A stretch of DNA of 64,000 nucleotides from Orientallactaga sibirica. Its lineage: Eukaryota; Chordata; Mammalia; Rodentia; Dipodidae. Location: contig JAEOAD010000031.1 in the NCBI GenBank assembly GCA_036365145.1, positions 7,536,001 to 7,600,000 of the forward strand, read 5' to 3'. Below, one piece after another: positions 1 to 10,795 of the stretch (the stretch's first letter is position 1; each line of letters opens with the position of its first letter). Position numbers and translations under genes: made by a program. The notes beneath the pieces are model-generated. The model searched no databases. It saw only the letters and a list, made by a program, of their open reading frames with translations, and was not told the origin of the DNA.

Positions 1-401
1 TCATGATTGTTCCTTCTCAGTCCAGCACCTCAGAGGCTGGGAGAGCCTTTTAGAAGATGGACCGTGGTTTGCATGGAGACCTGAATATGTTTTGGATATA
101 CCAGGACTGTTTGCACATAGGATTGACTCTGCCCAGCTGCTGAGGGGCTTGGAAAACCTGAAGACTGTTTCTCTGGTTATATTGAACTTGAACTGCAGAA
201 GTTTGATGACTGCTGATGGTGGTTGACTTTGCATTGTTTTAGTTTCTCCTTTTTTCAGTTAAAAATGTTTAGTGCCTTTACATGTTGAAAGTATTTCTTG
301 TTTGATTTTTTATCTTTTGTCATTTGAGAACCTTTGAAATTGGACTATCTCAGATAGTTATAAATCTATTGGAGTAAATATATTGGGTGCCAGGGGCGGA
401 A
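1..401 (+). mobile_element. MaLR internal fragment (ERVL-MaLR, 3' part)
   Basis: This stretch leads directly into an LTR-like segment at about 402. It has a clear reverse-complement homologue at about 19613-19990: both share the run around the TTTACATGTTGAAAGTATTT block, the GAACCTTTGAAATTGGACT block and the CCAGGGGCGGAATGT junction. No intact reading frame is visible. Assignment to non-autonomous MaLR rests on the adjoining LTR and is made from memory of the family. Confidence 0.6.
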
Positions 402-770
402 TGTGTAGTTTGAATGATATGTCCCCAATATATTCCCATCTGCAATCACCTTTGTCTCGGTCTTAAGGTTTAGTGATGGTTTGAGATTCCATTTTTAGCA
501 GTTTATCTTGACCTTTTCTAGAGTTTTGCTCTGTGTGCTGTGGTGGCTGGTTGGCTTTTGTTTTGGCCTTGTGAAGATGCATTATCTGTAAGTTTTTTTC
601 CCTTCCTCCAAACTTGCCTGGTCTGTTGTACCTGCATGCTACATGGTCCCCAGGTTTTTCATGGATTTGATAAGTATCTCAGAGAGATACTTGGAGGTGA
701 TGCTGATATCCTATATCCCATCACACCTTTGTCTCCTGATTTTAGCATTATCTTGTCCAGCCCTCATGGA
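402..770 (+). mobile_element. MaLR-type LTR (MT/ORR1-like), degenerate
   Basis: It starts TGTAGTTTGAATGATATGTCCCC, typical of a rodent MaLR 5' end, and matches the LTR on the opposite strand near 19262-19612. The 3' part is diverged and the end is uncertain. Confidence 0.55.
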
Positions 771-1098
771 TGTGCACACATGCACGCATGAGTGTGTGGA
801 CACACACACACCATGATCCACATGCAGAGGTCAGAGGACAATTTTGATGTGTGTTTGCTCTACTTTTTGTTTTTCAGACAGGGTCTCTTGTCCCTGCTAA
901 TGAACTGCCAGACTGCAAACACAGGCTAACTGACCTGAAAGCTTTGGATTCTCCCAGCTCTGCTGCCCATTGTCTTAGACTCATTGGGATCACAGATACA
1001 TCTGTACATCTGGCTTTGTGTGGATGCTGGAGAACTGAACCCAAGTCATTAGGCTTTGCAAGCAAGCACCTTGACCACTGAGCATTCTCTCCAGCCTT
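771..1098 (-). mobile_element. B4-like SINE
   Basis: Read on the minus strand it begins with a tRNA-like head (GGCTGGAGAGAATGCTCAGTGG at 1098 downward) followed by B1-like and B4-specific sequence, and ends in a (CA)n-rich tail near 780-815. Confidence 0.6.
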
Positions 1099-1109
1099 CC
1101 TAGACGCAT

Positions 1110-1325
1110 GCTTTTAAAAAGTTTTCATTTATTTATTTATTTTTATTTTTTTATTGACAACTTCTATACTTACAAAAAATGCATGGTATTTTCCTCCCCC
1201 CATTCCCCTTTAGAACTCCAATCTCCATCATGTCCCCTCCCTTTCTCCATTATTCTCTCTTTTACTTTGATGTCATCATCTTTTTCTTCTATTATGAGGG
1301 TCTTGCAAAGATATTGCTAGGCACT
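1110..1325 (-). mobile_element. L1 3' end, first half of a twin-primed insertion
   Basis: The (ATTT)n tract plus TTTTTATTGACAACTTC is the reverse complement of a rodent L1 3' end with its A-tail. It aligns with 17370-17580. At about 1325 the homology jumps to inverted sequence (next entry). Confidence 0.8.
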
Positions 1326-1563
1326 GCTGGAAAATTCAAGTTTGGCCATACAGGCCCAATGACTGAATGGATGCAACAGTGGCATGTCTGCTCTTGGGGT
1401 AACCAATTGCTCCATAATTGGACTGAAGGCCCTCTCTATGGGAGGGAATACATGCCTGGTACTGAAAAAAACTAAGCAAAAGTCTATGGCATGGGAGGTC
1501 ACAAGTCTTAGGGGTATAAAACCTGCTCTTGTCTGGCTAAATGTATATATTATTCCCACCAAG
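1326..1563 (+). mobile_element. L1 3' UTR segment in inverted orientation
   Basis: This is the reverse complement of 17877-18106, part of the minus-strand L1 at 17370-18198. Here it sits in the opposite orientation to the adjoining 1110-1325 piece, and the sequence matching 17580-17876 is missing. This is the classic arrangement left by twin priming. Confidence 0.8.
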
Positions 1564-1839
1564 ATGTATGTTTTTTAAGGCAATGTCGTAAGTATACTGG
1601 TAGCACATACATTCAATCTCATGCTGAGTTTGCAGAGAACAGTTGTCAAGCTCTTTCATGCTTGCCCCTCAGTCACTTCCAGCCCAGAAGTCAAATCTGC
1701 TCCATGGTGTCTTTCCAGTCCCACTTCTGTGTATACCAAACGAAGTCTTTTGATTCCTGTTCCTCAGAGAGCACTTACTCTCTCTGGAAGCAACAGATGT
1801 TATTAGTTTCTTGACTCTACATCCAGGGATATTTACACA
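1564..1839. other. Unassigned intergenic DNA
   Basis: No coding signal and no repeat that I can name. It may be further old L1 sequence continuing into the next entry. Confidence 0.3.
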
Positions 1840-2150
1840 TCTGTAGCCACTATTTATATCATTCTCCCTTTTTTATGCCAATGGTAGTATACCTTGCATA
1901 TAGTTCTGTACCTTAATTTATACTGTTACATAAAGTACACCTTGGAGATCATTCCATAATGTGGAATCATACATAATGTGTCTCTTACCTGGGTGTAATG
2001 GTGAGTCTCTGTCGTCAGGATTCCACTACAGGGATTATGCATCTCCTGTTAGTGGATGTTTAGTTAATTTTCAGTCTTTTGGTCTCAAGATGGGGTTACA
2101 TTATCATAACCCCACTGTAAACTTAAAATATTATAAGACAAAAAGGTATT
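1840..2150 (-). mobile_element. Ancient mammalian L1 (L1M) 3' UTR fragment
   Basis: The blocks around CTTGGAGATCATTCCATAAT and GTTAGTGGATGTTTAGTTAA resemble the reverse complement of old L1M 3' UTR sequence as I remember it. Diverged. Confidence 0.55.
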
Positions 2151-2234
2151 GAATGCACTTGGCTTACTGAAAACCTACCTGTATTTGCAACACAGTACAC
2201 TGGAGAGTAGTGGCTACACTCTCTTGTGACTGAC

Positions 2235-2264
2235 TGTGTGTGTGTGTGTGTGTGATGTGTGTGT
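2235..2264. repeat. (TG)n microsatellite
   Basis: Alternating TG with one interruption, continued by TG-rich sequence to about 2292. Confidence 0.9.
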
Positions 2265-2401
2265 CTCATGCGTGCTTGTGTGGTGTGTGTCTAGCTGGCA
2301 GCCCTGGTTTGCTAGCAATACTTAGCATCACAGGAGAGTATCACACTGCAGGCAACCAGCCTGGGGAAAAAAAAACACCAAAATGCAAAAATCAAATTAT
2401 G

Positions 2402-2541
2402 TGCCAGGCATGGTGGCACACGCCTTTAATCCCAGCATTTGGGAGGCAGAGATAGGAGGATCACTGAAAGTTTGAAGCCACCCTGAGATTAATTCCAGGT
2501 CAGCCTGGGCTAGAGTGAGACCCTACCTTAAAAAAACAAAT
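2402..2541 (+). mobile_element. B1 SINE
   Basis: 7SL-like start GGCATGGTGGCACACGCC, internal B-box region, end at ACCCTACCTT with a short A-tail. Confidence 0.9.
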
Positions 2542-2551
2542 TCAAAGTATG

Positions 2552-2766
2552 TGTTTTTTTGTTTTGTTTTATTTTATTTTATTTTATTTTATTTTATTTT
2601 ATTTTATTTTATTTTATTTTATTTTATTTTCAAGGTAGGGTCTCACTCTGGCCCAGGCTGACCTGGAATTAACTATGTAGTCTCAGTGTGGCCTCAAACT
2701 CATGGCGATCCTCCTACCTCTGCCTCCCGAGTGCTGGGATTAAAGGCGTGCGCCACCACGCTCGGC
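2552..2766 (-). mobile_element. B1 SINE with (TTTTA)n tail
   Basis: Complete inverted B1 (2631-2766) preceded by its tail, expanded into a TTTTA pentanucleotide array at about 2557-2630. Confidence 0.9.
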
Positions 2767-3092
2767 TTTTTGTTTTATTTTGTTTTGTGAGACAGAGTCT
2801 CAGGTAACTCAGGCTGGCCCCAAACTCATCATATAGGCAAGGATGATCTTGCATTCCTGGTCATCCTACCTCTACCTCCCAAATGCTGGTATTATAATCA
2901 TGGACCACCACACTCAGAAGTGGTAGAATCACCAGGGTAGGAAGACAGTCTGCATCTTCATATAAGAGCAAGTATTATTATTATTATTATTAAATTTATT
3001 TGGCACAGGGTCTCATGTTGCTCAGGCAGCCTCATCTCTTCTTCCTCCTGAATGCTAGGATTACAGGCCTTCATCACCATGTCTAGCTTTCA
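2767..3092 (-). mobile_element. Two old B1-related monomers
   Basis: 2767-2918 and about 2980-3092 each show a diverged inverted B1 (GACAGAGTCTC and CACAGGGTCTC starts, ending in the CCACCA-type 7SL head). An (ATT)n run lies at 2976-2992. Confidence 0.65.
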
Positions 3093-3269
3093 ATTATTAT
3101 TTTTTTCCAAGTGTTATTTTTATTGTAAGTTCTCAGAGATAGGGATCTTTCCAATGGCTATGTACATAATTTTGCGGCTTTTTAAGTTATGTTGCTCAAA
3201 GGTTATACTTTACAGTAAGATTTAAAGATAAAGCAGAGCTTAAAAGTTAAGTAAAAATACACGAGCTTC

Positions 3270-3308
3270 TTGATTTCTTTTTAAAAATATTTTATTTATT
3301 TATTTGAG

Positions 3309-3352
<44 letters not shown>

Positions 3353-3492
3353 GATGAGGCAGGGCCTCCAGCCACTGCAAATGAACTCCAGACACATGTA
3401 CCTCCTTGTACATCTGGTTTACGTGGGTACTGGGGAATCAAACCTGGGCTTCACAGGCAAGCACTTTAACCACCAAGCCACCTCTCCAGTCC
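3270..3492 (-). mobile_element. B2-type SINE
   Basis: (ATTT)n and (GA)n tail on the left; tRNA-like head reads out at 3492. The (GA)n run at 3313-3348 is perfect. Confidence 0.9.
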
Positions 3493-4119
3493 CTACTCTA
3501 TCTCTTTTATCTGAACGAATTCTGTTTTGCAAATGAAATTGTAAGATAGTCTTAGAAGGTGCATTGTTTAGATTTAGGGATAAGAGAGGAGTGCTAATTC
3601 AGTAAGACTCAAGGTGATCAACATCCCAGTCCTATGTAAGCATAGTTGATTTGTCATATTTAACATCCTTGTTTGTTTGAGGTGTGTTTCGGAAAACACA
3701 CAGTATCTCTGTAGCCAGCTTGGCTTTATCAGTTGTGCTGAAGTTTCTTGACTCTGAAAACTAGATCCTGGAGTGAGAGGCTGAGTTCTCTTCCCGAGGC
3801 CTTGGTTTTCTCTTTCCTCTCCTGCCTCACTGGGCAGTGAGCATGCACATTTGTAACCCACAAACAGCAATGAATGAGCTGCCTCTGAGGCGGTGTTAGC
3901 GGGGCCCTCCTCCGCAGTGTGAGAGCGGCTCTGCCCCATGCCCTCACTAACCGAATGAGCAGCAAATGGTCTTCTCTAGTTCAATCTAATAGGCAGAAAA
4001 TAGAGTTTTGGTGTAGCATTGAAATGTAGATTTTGAATGCGTGTGCACGCACAGAAATATGCATAAGTCAGTATACAGCTACATTAGGGTGCTGCTGGAG
4101 CGGTAGCAAGGTTCTTTTA
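3493..4119. other. Repeat-poor intergenic DNA
   Basis: No recognised gene. A 121-codon minus-strand reading frame (3574-3939) has no recognisable domain or coding context. Confidence 0.3.
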
Positions 4120-4340
4120 AAAAATAATATTTTATTTATTTATTTATTTCAGAGAGGGAGAGCAAGTGGAAGAGGCAGACAGAGACAGAATGAGCACATC
4201 AGGGCCTCTAGTCACTACAAATGAACTCCAGACACATGCATCACCTTGTGCATCTGGCTTATGTGGGTACTGGGGAATTGAACCTGGGTCCTTAGGCTTT
4301 GCTGGCAAGCGCCTTAACCACTAAGCCATCTCTCCAGCCC
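4120..4340 (-). mobile_element. B2-type SINE
   Basis: (ATTT)n tail at about 4130-4150, body with the CTCCAGACACATGCA motif, head complement CCATCTCTCCAGCCC at the right end. Confidence 0.9.
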
Positions 4341-4632
4341 AGTATCGAGGTTCTTGAGCGTGGAGATACACCAGCTTCTTCCTTCTCCAGACACTTGCCC
4401 AGCATCAACCTGCATCCCTCTTCCTAGAGTCCGCCCTCTGTCCCTTCTTTTGTGGTTTAACTTTGCCTACACGCTGCTTCTGCTTCCTGTCAAAGCTACT
4501 GGAATGGAGGGAGCAGGAAGGAAGACGAGAGGTACACAAGATCAAGTGTAATATTTCAATATATTCTTTTCACTCTGCCTGAAAGACTTACTACTTCCTT
4601 TTTCTTTCTTAGCTTCCTTTGATTATGCATCT

Positions 4633-4634
<2 letters not shown>

Positions 4635-4673
<39 letters not shown>
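4635..4673. repeat. (CA)n microsatellite
   Basis: About 18-20 uninterrupted CA units, then CACCACCAGCACC-type sequence. Confidence 0.95.
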
Positions 4674-4674
<1 letters not shown>

Positions 4675-4704
4675 ACCAGCACCACCACCTAAAAAGACAG
4701 TAGA

Positions 4705-4862
4705 ACATTTGGTGTGGTGGGTACACACCTGTAATCCCAGTACTCGGGAGGCAGGAGGATCAGGAGTTCAAGGTCATCCTCAGCTACATAGTGGAGTTCA
4801 AGGCCATTCTGGACTACATGAGGCCATGTCTAAATAAAATAAAAATAAAAATAAAAATAAAA
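4705..4862 (+). mobile_element. B1-like half of an ID-B1 element
   Basis: GTGTGGTGGGTACACACCTGTAATCCC start, then the paired TTCAAGG blocks typical of the longer B1-like part, with an (AAAAT)n tail at 4834-4862. Confidence 0.7.
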
Positions 4863-5535
4863 GACAGTGGAGTAGTGAGCAAGAGCCAATACTAGCCAAA
4901 ACTTTCTGGAAGATCTTAGTGAAGACTTATATTCAATAGCTGCTAACTAGCCTCTCTTGCCCTGTCACACTCACTCAAGAGTTTATCTGTGCTGTAGGAC
5001 CATCAAGGTTGCCAGGCAACCACCAGCAGGTCAGGCACTCACATGGTTTCCTTAAAGAAATGGGCAAAGCCCTCCTTCCTGTTACAGTCCAAGCAGAGCC
5101 TAATTAGTGTGAACCAGGAATCAATGCCGGGGGGGAGGAGAGATGTGGGATGGTGAAGAGTGTGGAGAGTACACAGGAAGGGCCTGAAATGCTCGCATGG
5201 GAGCCAGTGAGGTAGCAGCCACGTTTCATAAGGTCTGTGTCTGAATAGCACTCAAGAAGAAATCTGAATTCCACCTCCTACTGCCTTCTTGATGGAGCTC
5301 AGGGTAGGGCTCAGCAACAGGGGCTTCTTAGGCTCTGGCCTGAACTTCAGTGGAAGGAACAGGGGATCTTTTTCACCTGGAGCGGACTGCTATTGAAGTT
5401 GGGAAACAACATTGTCTTCCGAATATTGGAGACTAAAAGTGCAGCACAGGGATCTGGACGGTTCCTGCTGGTATAAGGGAAACAGAACACACGGTTCATG
5501 AGGAACAGACTTTTTATTGTTACTGGGTTTTGTCT
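4863..5535. other. Repeat-poor intergenic DNA
   Basis: No recognised gene, RNA or repeat. An 8-G run is at about 5129-5136. Confidence 0.3.
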
Positions 5536-5699
5536 GTTTTTGTTTGTTTGTTTGTTTGTTTTTGGAGGTAGGGTCTCACTAAGGCCCAGGCTGACCTGGA
5601 ATTCACTGTGTAGTCTCAGGGTGGCCTCGAACTCATGGCGATCCTCCTACCTCTGCCTCCAGAGTGCTGGGATTAAAGGCATGTGTCACTGCGCCCGGG
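5536..5699 (-). mobile_element. B1 SINE
   Basis: T-rich (TTTG)n tail then an intact inverted B1 ending in GCGCCCGGGC. Confidence 0.9.
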
Positions 5700-5700
5700 C

Positions 5701-6056
5701 TGTTTGTTTTGAGACAGGGTCTTAGGCTCGCTTCAGCTTGCTCTGTGGCTGCGGATGACCTTGAATTTCTTTTTCTTTTTTGATTTTTCCAGGTAGGGTC
5801 TCACTCTAGCCCAGGCTGACCTGGAATTCACTATGTAGTCTCAGGGTGGCCTCGAATTCTCAGCAATCCTCCTATGTCTGACTCCTGAGTGCTAGGATTA
5901 AGGGTGCATCTACCACGCCCAGCAGTATGACCTTGAATTTCTGAGCCTCCTGCCTCCACCTCCAGAGTGCTGAGATTACAGGCCAGCTAGGGATTGAACC
6001 AGGGGCTCCCACATGCTCGCCAAGAACTCTACCAACTCAGCTACATTCCCAGCCCA
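5701..6056 (-). mobile_element. ID-B1 composite SINE, split by a B1
   Basis: Left part 5701-5770 and right part 5927-6056 are one minus-strand element: B1-like, then an ID head (GCTACATTCCCAGCCC end). A younger B1 sits between them with a 16-bp target duplication. Confidence 0.75.
5771..5926 (-). mobile_element. B1 SINE nested in ID-B1
   Basis: Flanked by perfect copies of ATGACCTTGAATTTCT at 5755-5770 and 5927-5942. Confidence 0.9.
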
Positions 6057-6255
6057 GATGGAGTTTGAAAATAAGAGTGGTTCCAAAAGGAAAAGGTTGG
6101 TAGTGGGAAGATGGTGGAGTGAACACAGCACAAGCAGCATGCTGGGGAGAGCGGGCACCGTTGTTGGGGTTGATGCTTCTGAGGCAGCCTTCAAGTGACA
6201 ACAGGCTCTCACGCCTCCATTCCTGAGGGAGGATAAATCACTCAATGTGCGGGCA

Positions 6256-6510
6256 CAGGATCTTCCCCACTGTCTTGGTCTATTCAGACAGCTATAACAA
6301 AACACCAAGAACTAGGTGGTTGATATACAATAGACGCTTTTGTTTCTCCTGGGTCTGGAGGCCGGAAGTCCATGATCAAGGTGCTAGCCCAGTTGGTGTC
6401 TGGTAAAGGGCCTGCTTCCTGGTTCTTCCTTCCTACACTGTCCTCACGTGGAAGAAGGGCCAAAGGAGCACACTCTGTTAAAAGGGATGGAAACAAGGCT
6501 ATAGAGCTTT
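6256..6510 (-). mobile_element. MLT1-type MaLR LTR
   Basis: TCTTGGTCTATTCAGACAGC followed by ATAACAAAACACCAAGAACT, then GGTCTGGAGGCCGGAAGTCC and the TCCTCACGTGGAAGAAGGG block, match the reverse complement of an MLT1 3' half as remembered. Confidence 0.65.
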
Positions 6511-6524
6511 GTGTATTAGGCTGT

Positions 6525-6744
6525 GACTGAAATAGAGCTTAGCTGGTAGAATGCTTGCCTAGCGTGCATAAAGCCCTGGGTTTGAACCCTAGCACCCTAA
6601 GAAGCCAAGCATGCCAGCACATGCCTGTAATCCCAGCATTCTGGAGGCAGAGGCAGGAAGATCAGAGGTTACATAGTAAGTTTGAGGCCAGCCTATGAGA
6701 CAGGAGACCCTGTCTCAAAAAAAAAAAAAAAAAAAAAAAAATTG
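6525..6744 (+). mobile_element. ID-B1 composite SINE
   Basis: ID head with AGCTTAGCTGGTAGAATGC A-box-like and GGGTTTGAACCC B-box-like sequence, then a B1-like part and a 26-A tail. Confidence 0.8.
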
Positions 6745-6876
6745 TAGCAGGGCGTGGTGGTTCACACCTTTAATCTTAGCACTTGGGAGACAGAGGTAGT
6801 AGGCGAACTGTGAGATCAAGGCTACCCTGAGACTACAGAATGAGATCCAGGTCAGCCTGAGCTCGAGTGATACCCT

Positions 6877-6902
<26 letters not shown>
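6745..6902 (+). mobile_element. B1 SINE
   Basis: AGGGCGTGGTGGTTCACACC start; A-tail about 6877-6902. First of two B1 copies in tandem, each inserted by the tail of the last. Confidence 0.85.
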
Positions 6903-6907
<5 letters not shown>

Positions 6908-7080
6908 GCTGGGGGTGGTGGTGCATACCTTTAATCCCAGCACTCAGGAAACAGAGGTAGGAGGAGAGCTGTGAGTCTGAGGCAACCTTGAGACTACATA
7001 GTGAATTCCAGGTCAGCCTGAGTTACAGTGAGACCCTACCAAAAACAAAAACAAAAAACAAACAAACAAACAAACAAAAA
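6903..7080 (+). mobile_element. B1 SINE
   Basis: GCTGGGGGTGGTGGTGCATACC start; tail of (CAAA)n type to about 7080. Confidence 0.85.
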
Positions 7081-7118
7081 GTGGAGGGTGCAGGGGTGGA
7101 AACTTATACAGTTCAGAA

Positions 7119-7204
7119 GGCTGGGGATGTAGCTCAGTGATGGAGTGCTTGCCTGATGTGAGTGAGGCCCTGGGTTCAATCCTCAATACCACAGTAAAAT
7201 AAAT
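7119..7204 (+). mobile_element. ID SINE
   Basis: GGGGATGTAGCTCAGTGATG A-box-like, GGTTCAATCC B-box, short A-rich tail: tRNA-Ala-derived ID. Confidence 0.75.
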
Positions 7205-7212
7205 TACGTGTA

Positions 7213-7456
7213 CAAGGGATGGCTTAGTGGTTAAGGCGTTTGCATGCAAAGCCAAAGGACCCAGGTTCGATTCCCCAGGACCCACATTAGCCAGATGTTC
7301 AAGGGGGAGCATGTGTCTGGAGTTTGTTTGCAGTGGCTGGAGGCCCTGGCGTGCCCTTTCACTCTCTCTTCCTTCCTCTCTCACTCTTTCTCTCCCTCTT
7401 TCACTGTTAAATAAATAAAAATAAAATATTTTTTTAAAAATAAAAATAAATAAATA
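7213..7456 (+). mobile_element. B2-type SINE
   Basis: ATGGCTTAGTGGTTAAGGCG A-box, GGTTCGATTCC B-box at 7264, CT-rich tract 7360-7403, (AAAT)n tail. Confidence 0.9.
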
Positions 7457-8765
7457 CAAGCATACAAGCATAAAGTGCAGTGATGTTTACCAAATTCATC
7501 CACTGGCAGAACCATCATCCGGGCCAGGATACAGAACATATGCAGCAACCCCAACTGTGTTTTTCTTAATACAAATCAGAACTCCATTGGAACAGCTAGA
7601 TGTATACATTAACGGCCCATGTGCTGTTAGATAGAGCCTAACACGATTTGCTAACACAGGTACTGCACTCTCTCCTCACACACTATGGTTTCCAGAGCCA
7701 AGAAGGGGAGAGGATGTGCTGATTGTACCTCGGATAAGCTTCTGAAGCCCAGCTTTTGAGATGATTAATGGTCCCTGGACTGCTGCTCCGATCCAGTCTG
7801 ATATGGAGAGAGGAGAGCCTTGTTTAAACTCTCTCTGTTTCAGCCCCACCACTACAGTTGCTCTGTTATCTCAGCGAGGTCAGAATCAATCCCTGTTTAA
7901 ACTCCCAAGAACAGAGGCTCCACCCCTCACCTCATCTCCAGACAAGACCAAGAAGTATTTCTGAAGTTCACCTGGGGAGCCAGAAGGCTGCCTGGCAGTG
8001 CTTGGGGCTTGGGGGAGGTGCTCTCATCCCCCCCAGCAGGTGTTCTGGGACCCCTAGAGCCCCCAGCCTTTGAGGAGGTGGGTAAGGAGGCCCAGTGGCC
8101 TGTCTGCAGAATGAAAGTGCCAGATGGCCAGGCAGGTGTTCTAGCTGATTTAACAACCTTATCAGATGCACGCAGTGCCCAGCCCCCAGGAGACAGCCAT
8201 GATTAGTGAAGGCAGCAGGGGAAGGTGTACCCTCCTTTCACCTCCCAGCTTGTCAACCTGCTCATGCTGGTCAGAGGGCTGTCCAGGTGGCTCTCAGATG
8301 TTTACTGTCACTCTGTCCCCATCATCTCTCTCCACCTGCTTCCCAAGAATAACCTTGGCTGTCTCCCTAAGTGTGTCGCTCTGACTGGCAGTGAAATGGG
8401 ACCAGGGCAGCCATTCCTGGCTGGCTATAAGGATGGAATCTTATTGGAGTGGCAGAGGTGACTGACCTCACTGTGGTCAGGCTGAATGGCCTTAGCATAT
8501 CCCGATGTCCAACTTTTCAATGCTCTGCTTTCGAGTGCTGGATCTGGCCTCTGTCTTCTAGTGTTTGTCACTTGGAAATACTAAATAGTGTGGGAGGAAG
8601 AAGAGCACAATTCTGGCTTCATCCGTGGGGGGGGGGCAAATTTCATGTTCAACTACTATGGTTATTGCATAATATCACAAATATCAACTCGAATGCCTGA
8701 TGCCTATCGCAACTGTGTTGGAACAAACCCCAGTCTCTTTATGGATGTACCAAAAATGATGTCCT
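7457..8765. other. Repeat-poor intergenic DNA
   Basis: 7470-7560 may be an old L1M scrap. The rest, notably 7960-8250, is GC-richer and free of recognisable repeats. Several short reading frames overlap here but none shows a domain, conserved start or splice logic. Confidence 0.3.
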
Positions 8766-8908
8766 TAGCCAGATAGGGTGGCTTATACTTATACTCCCAG
8801 CACTTGAGCGGCTGAAGTAGAAGGATCACCATGAATTTGAGGCCAGCCTGAGCTACAGAGTGAGTCCCAGGTCAGCCTGGACTTCGATGAGACCCTGACT
8901 CATAAAAT
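8766..8908 (+). mobile_element. B1 SINE, diverged
   Basis: GATAGGGTGGCTTATACTTA start, end at GACCCTGACTC. Confidence 0.75.
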
Positions 8909-9095
8909 GATGTCCTTTTCCCATATGCAGGCATTTACCTGGATGTCCTCAAGGCTACAGTCCATCCCAGAATTCCTGCCCCTATATAACAGAGAAAGAA
9001 GCTTCTAGGTCAGGTGATACCCTGAACACGCATGCTTTCTCCTTCCCCGTTTAAGTTCCACGGTAAAGGAAGCAGAAAACAGAAGGAAGTAGGGT

Positions 9096-9356
9096 GTCAC
9101 AGAGGATGAAGCTCAGTTGATAGAATGTTCACCTAGAATGAGTGAAGCCCTAGGTTTGATCCCCAGCACTGCATAAACTGGGCATGGGGACATATTCCTG
9201 TAATCCCAGCCCTTGGGGAGATGAAGGCAGGAAGATCAGAAGTTCAAGGTCATCCTCAGCTATACAGTGAGCTTGAGGTCAGCTTTAAACCACATGAGAC
9301 CCTATCTTGGAAAAGAAGAAGAGGAGGAAGAAGAGGAAGAAGGAAGGAAGGAAATA
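9096..9356 (+). mobile_element. ID-B1 composite SINE
   Basis: GAAGCTCAGTTGATAGAATG A-box, GTTTGATCCCC B-box, B1-like 3' half, purine (GAAGGA)-rich tail. Confidence 0.8.
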
Positions 9357-9419
9357 GGGTTTGACCACAGTGATGGGGGAAAACAGGAGGTGAACTGGGC
9401 AGTACAGAATCAAAGTGGC

Positions 9420-9658
9420 GGGCCTGGAGAGATGGCTTAGTGGTTAAGCGCTTGCCTGTGAAGCCTAAGGACCCTGATTCGAGGCTCGATTCCCCAGGAC
9501 CCACGTAAGCCAGATGCACAAGGTGGTACATGCATCTGGAATTCGTTTGCAATGGCTGGAGGCCCTGGTGCGCCCATTCTTTGTCTATCTATCTGCCCCT
9601 TTCTCTCTCTGTGTCTTTCTATCACTCTCAAATAAATAAATAAAAAATAAATAAACAA
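9420..9658 (+). mobile_element. B2-type SINE
   Basis: GCCTGGAGAGATGGCTTAG head, CT/TATC-rich tract around 9580-9632, (AAAT)n tail. Confidence 0.9.
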
Positions 9659-10017
9659 ACAGAATCAAAGTGGCTGAGTGCTGGTGATCCTGCAGAGGAC
9701 CCTATTGTCACTTGCCCTGAAAAGTCTCCAAATTCTGAGGCAGATAATGATAGTCACTTGTCACTGCTGGACGTCTATTCCAGGAAGAGGTAGAAGAGCT
9801 TGTCTGGGGACAGAACCATGGGATTACTGATATATTTGATAGTGTAGCTGGAGCAGTGGCTCAAAATCTTGACTGCCCACAAGAATCCCCTTGAAAGCTC
9901 TTTGGCATGCCTGCTCTGGGATGGGAGCCAGGACTCACTATATTTAGCACTCCTCAGTTGAATCCACTGGGAATCCAAGGTTGGGAACCTCCACCATCTC
10001 ATACAGTCTTTTTGTTT

Positions 10018-10182
10018 CATTTTGTTTTGTTTTGTTTTTTCAAGGAAAGTAGGGTCTTGCTCTAGCTCAGGCTGACCTGGGATTCACTATGTAGTTTCAG
10101 AGTGGCCTCGAACTCATGACAATTCTCCTACCTCTGCCTCCCAAGTGTTGGGATTAAAGGCATGTGCTACAATGCCTGGCTA
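10018..10182 (-). mobile_element. B1 SINE
   Basis: (TTTTG)n tail then inverted B1 ending GCCTGGC. Confidence 0.9.
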
Positions 10183-10489
10183 CATACAGTCTTCTTTCTG
10201 GTACTGGGGAGTGCGATGAATCAGCCTGTTCCTCGTTTGTATCCCCAAAAAGAAGCCTGCATGCTCCTTGCTGTTCCCCCCCACCCTGAGCCTACTCCCC
10301 AGGAAACATGGCCTAGCTTTACCTCTCTCATTTGGGCCTTGCCCGCCCTCCCATTGCTGCTGGAATGCTCTTGTTGAGAGCCAACTGGAATCTTATCACA
10401 AGACCCCACCCCTTTCACTTCCTGGAGACCCATTCCTAGCAGGGACACTCTGTTTTGGTTGGGAGGTAAAATTTCCCTCATGGGTTCAT

Positions 10490-10795
10490 GTGTTTCCACA
10501 CTTGTTTCCTAGCTGAGGGCAGCGTTTGAGAAGGTTGTGGAACTTTCAGGAGTGGAGCTTTGCTGGAGGAAGTGGATCATTGGAGGCAGGTCTTAAGGCT
10601 TTATAGCCCAGCACCATTTCCTTTTGGTTCTCCGTTTCCTGCCTCTGGCTGGTTGTGATGAGCCAGCCTGCGGTGCCTTCCCTGCCAAAATGGACTATAT
10701 CCCTTGAAACATAAGGCAAAATATAGTCTTTCCTTTTGTAAGTTGCTTCTGGTCAGATATTTATTCACAGCAAGGAGAAAGAAAAGAATCCACTC
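10490..10795 (+). mobile_element. Rodent LTR fragment (MaLR/ERVL type)
   Basis: The run from GGAGGAAGTGGATCATTGG through CATAAGGCAAAATATAGTC and AAGTTGCTTCTGGTCAG resembles a rodent MaLR/ERVL LTR 3' half from memory. Subfamily not assigned. Confidence 0.5.

Noticed and set aside
7213..7280. tRNA-like A-box/B-box sequences here and in dozens of other places
   Set aside because: They are heads of B2-type, ID and B3/B4 SINEs, with CT tracts and A-tails. None folds as a complete tRNA with a proper 3' end.
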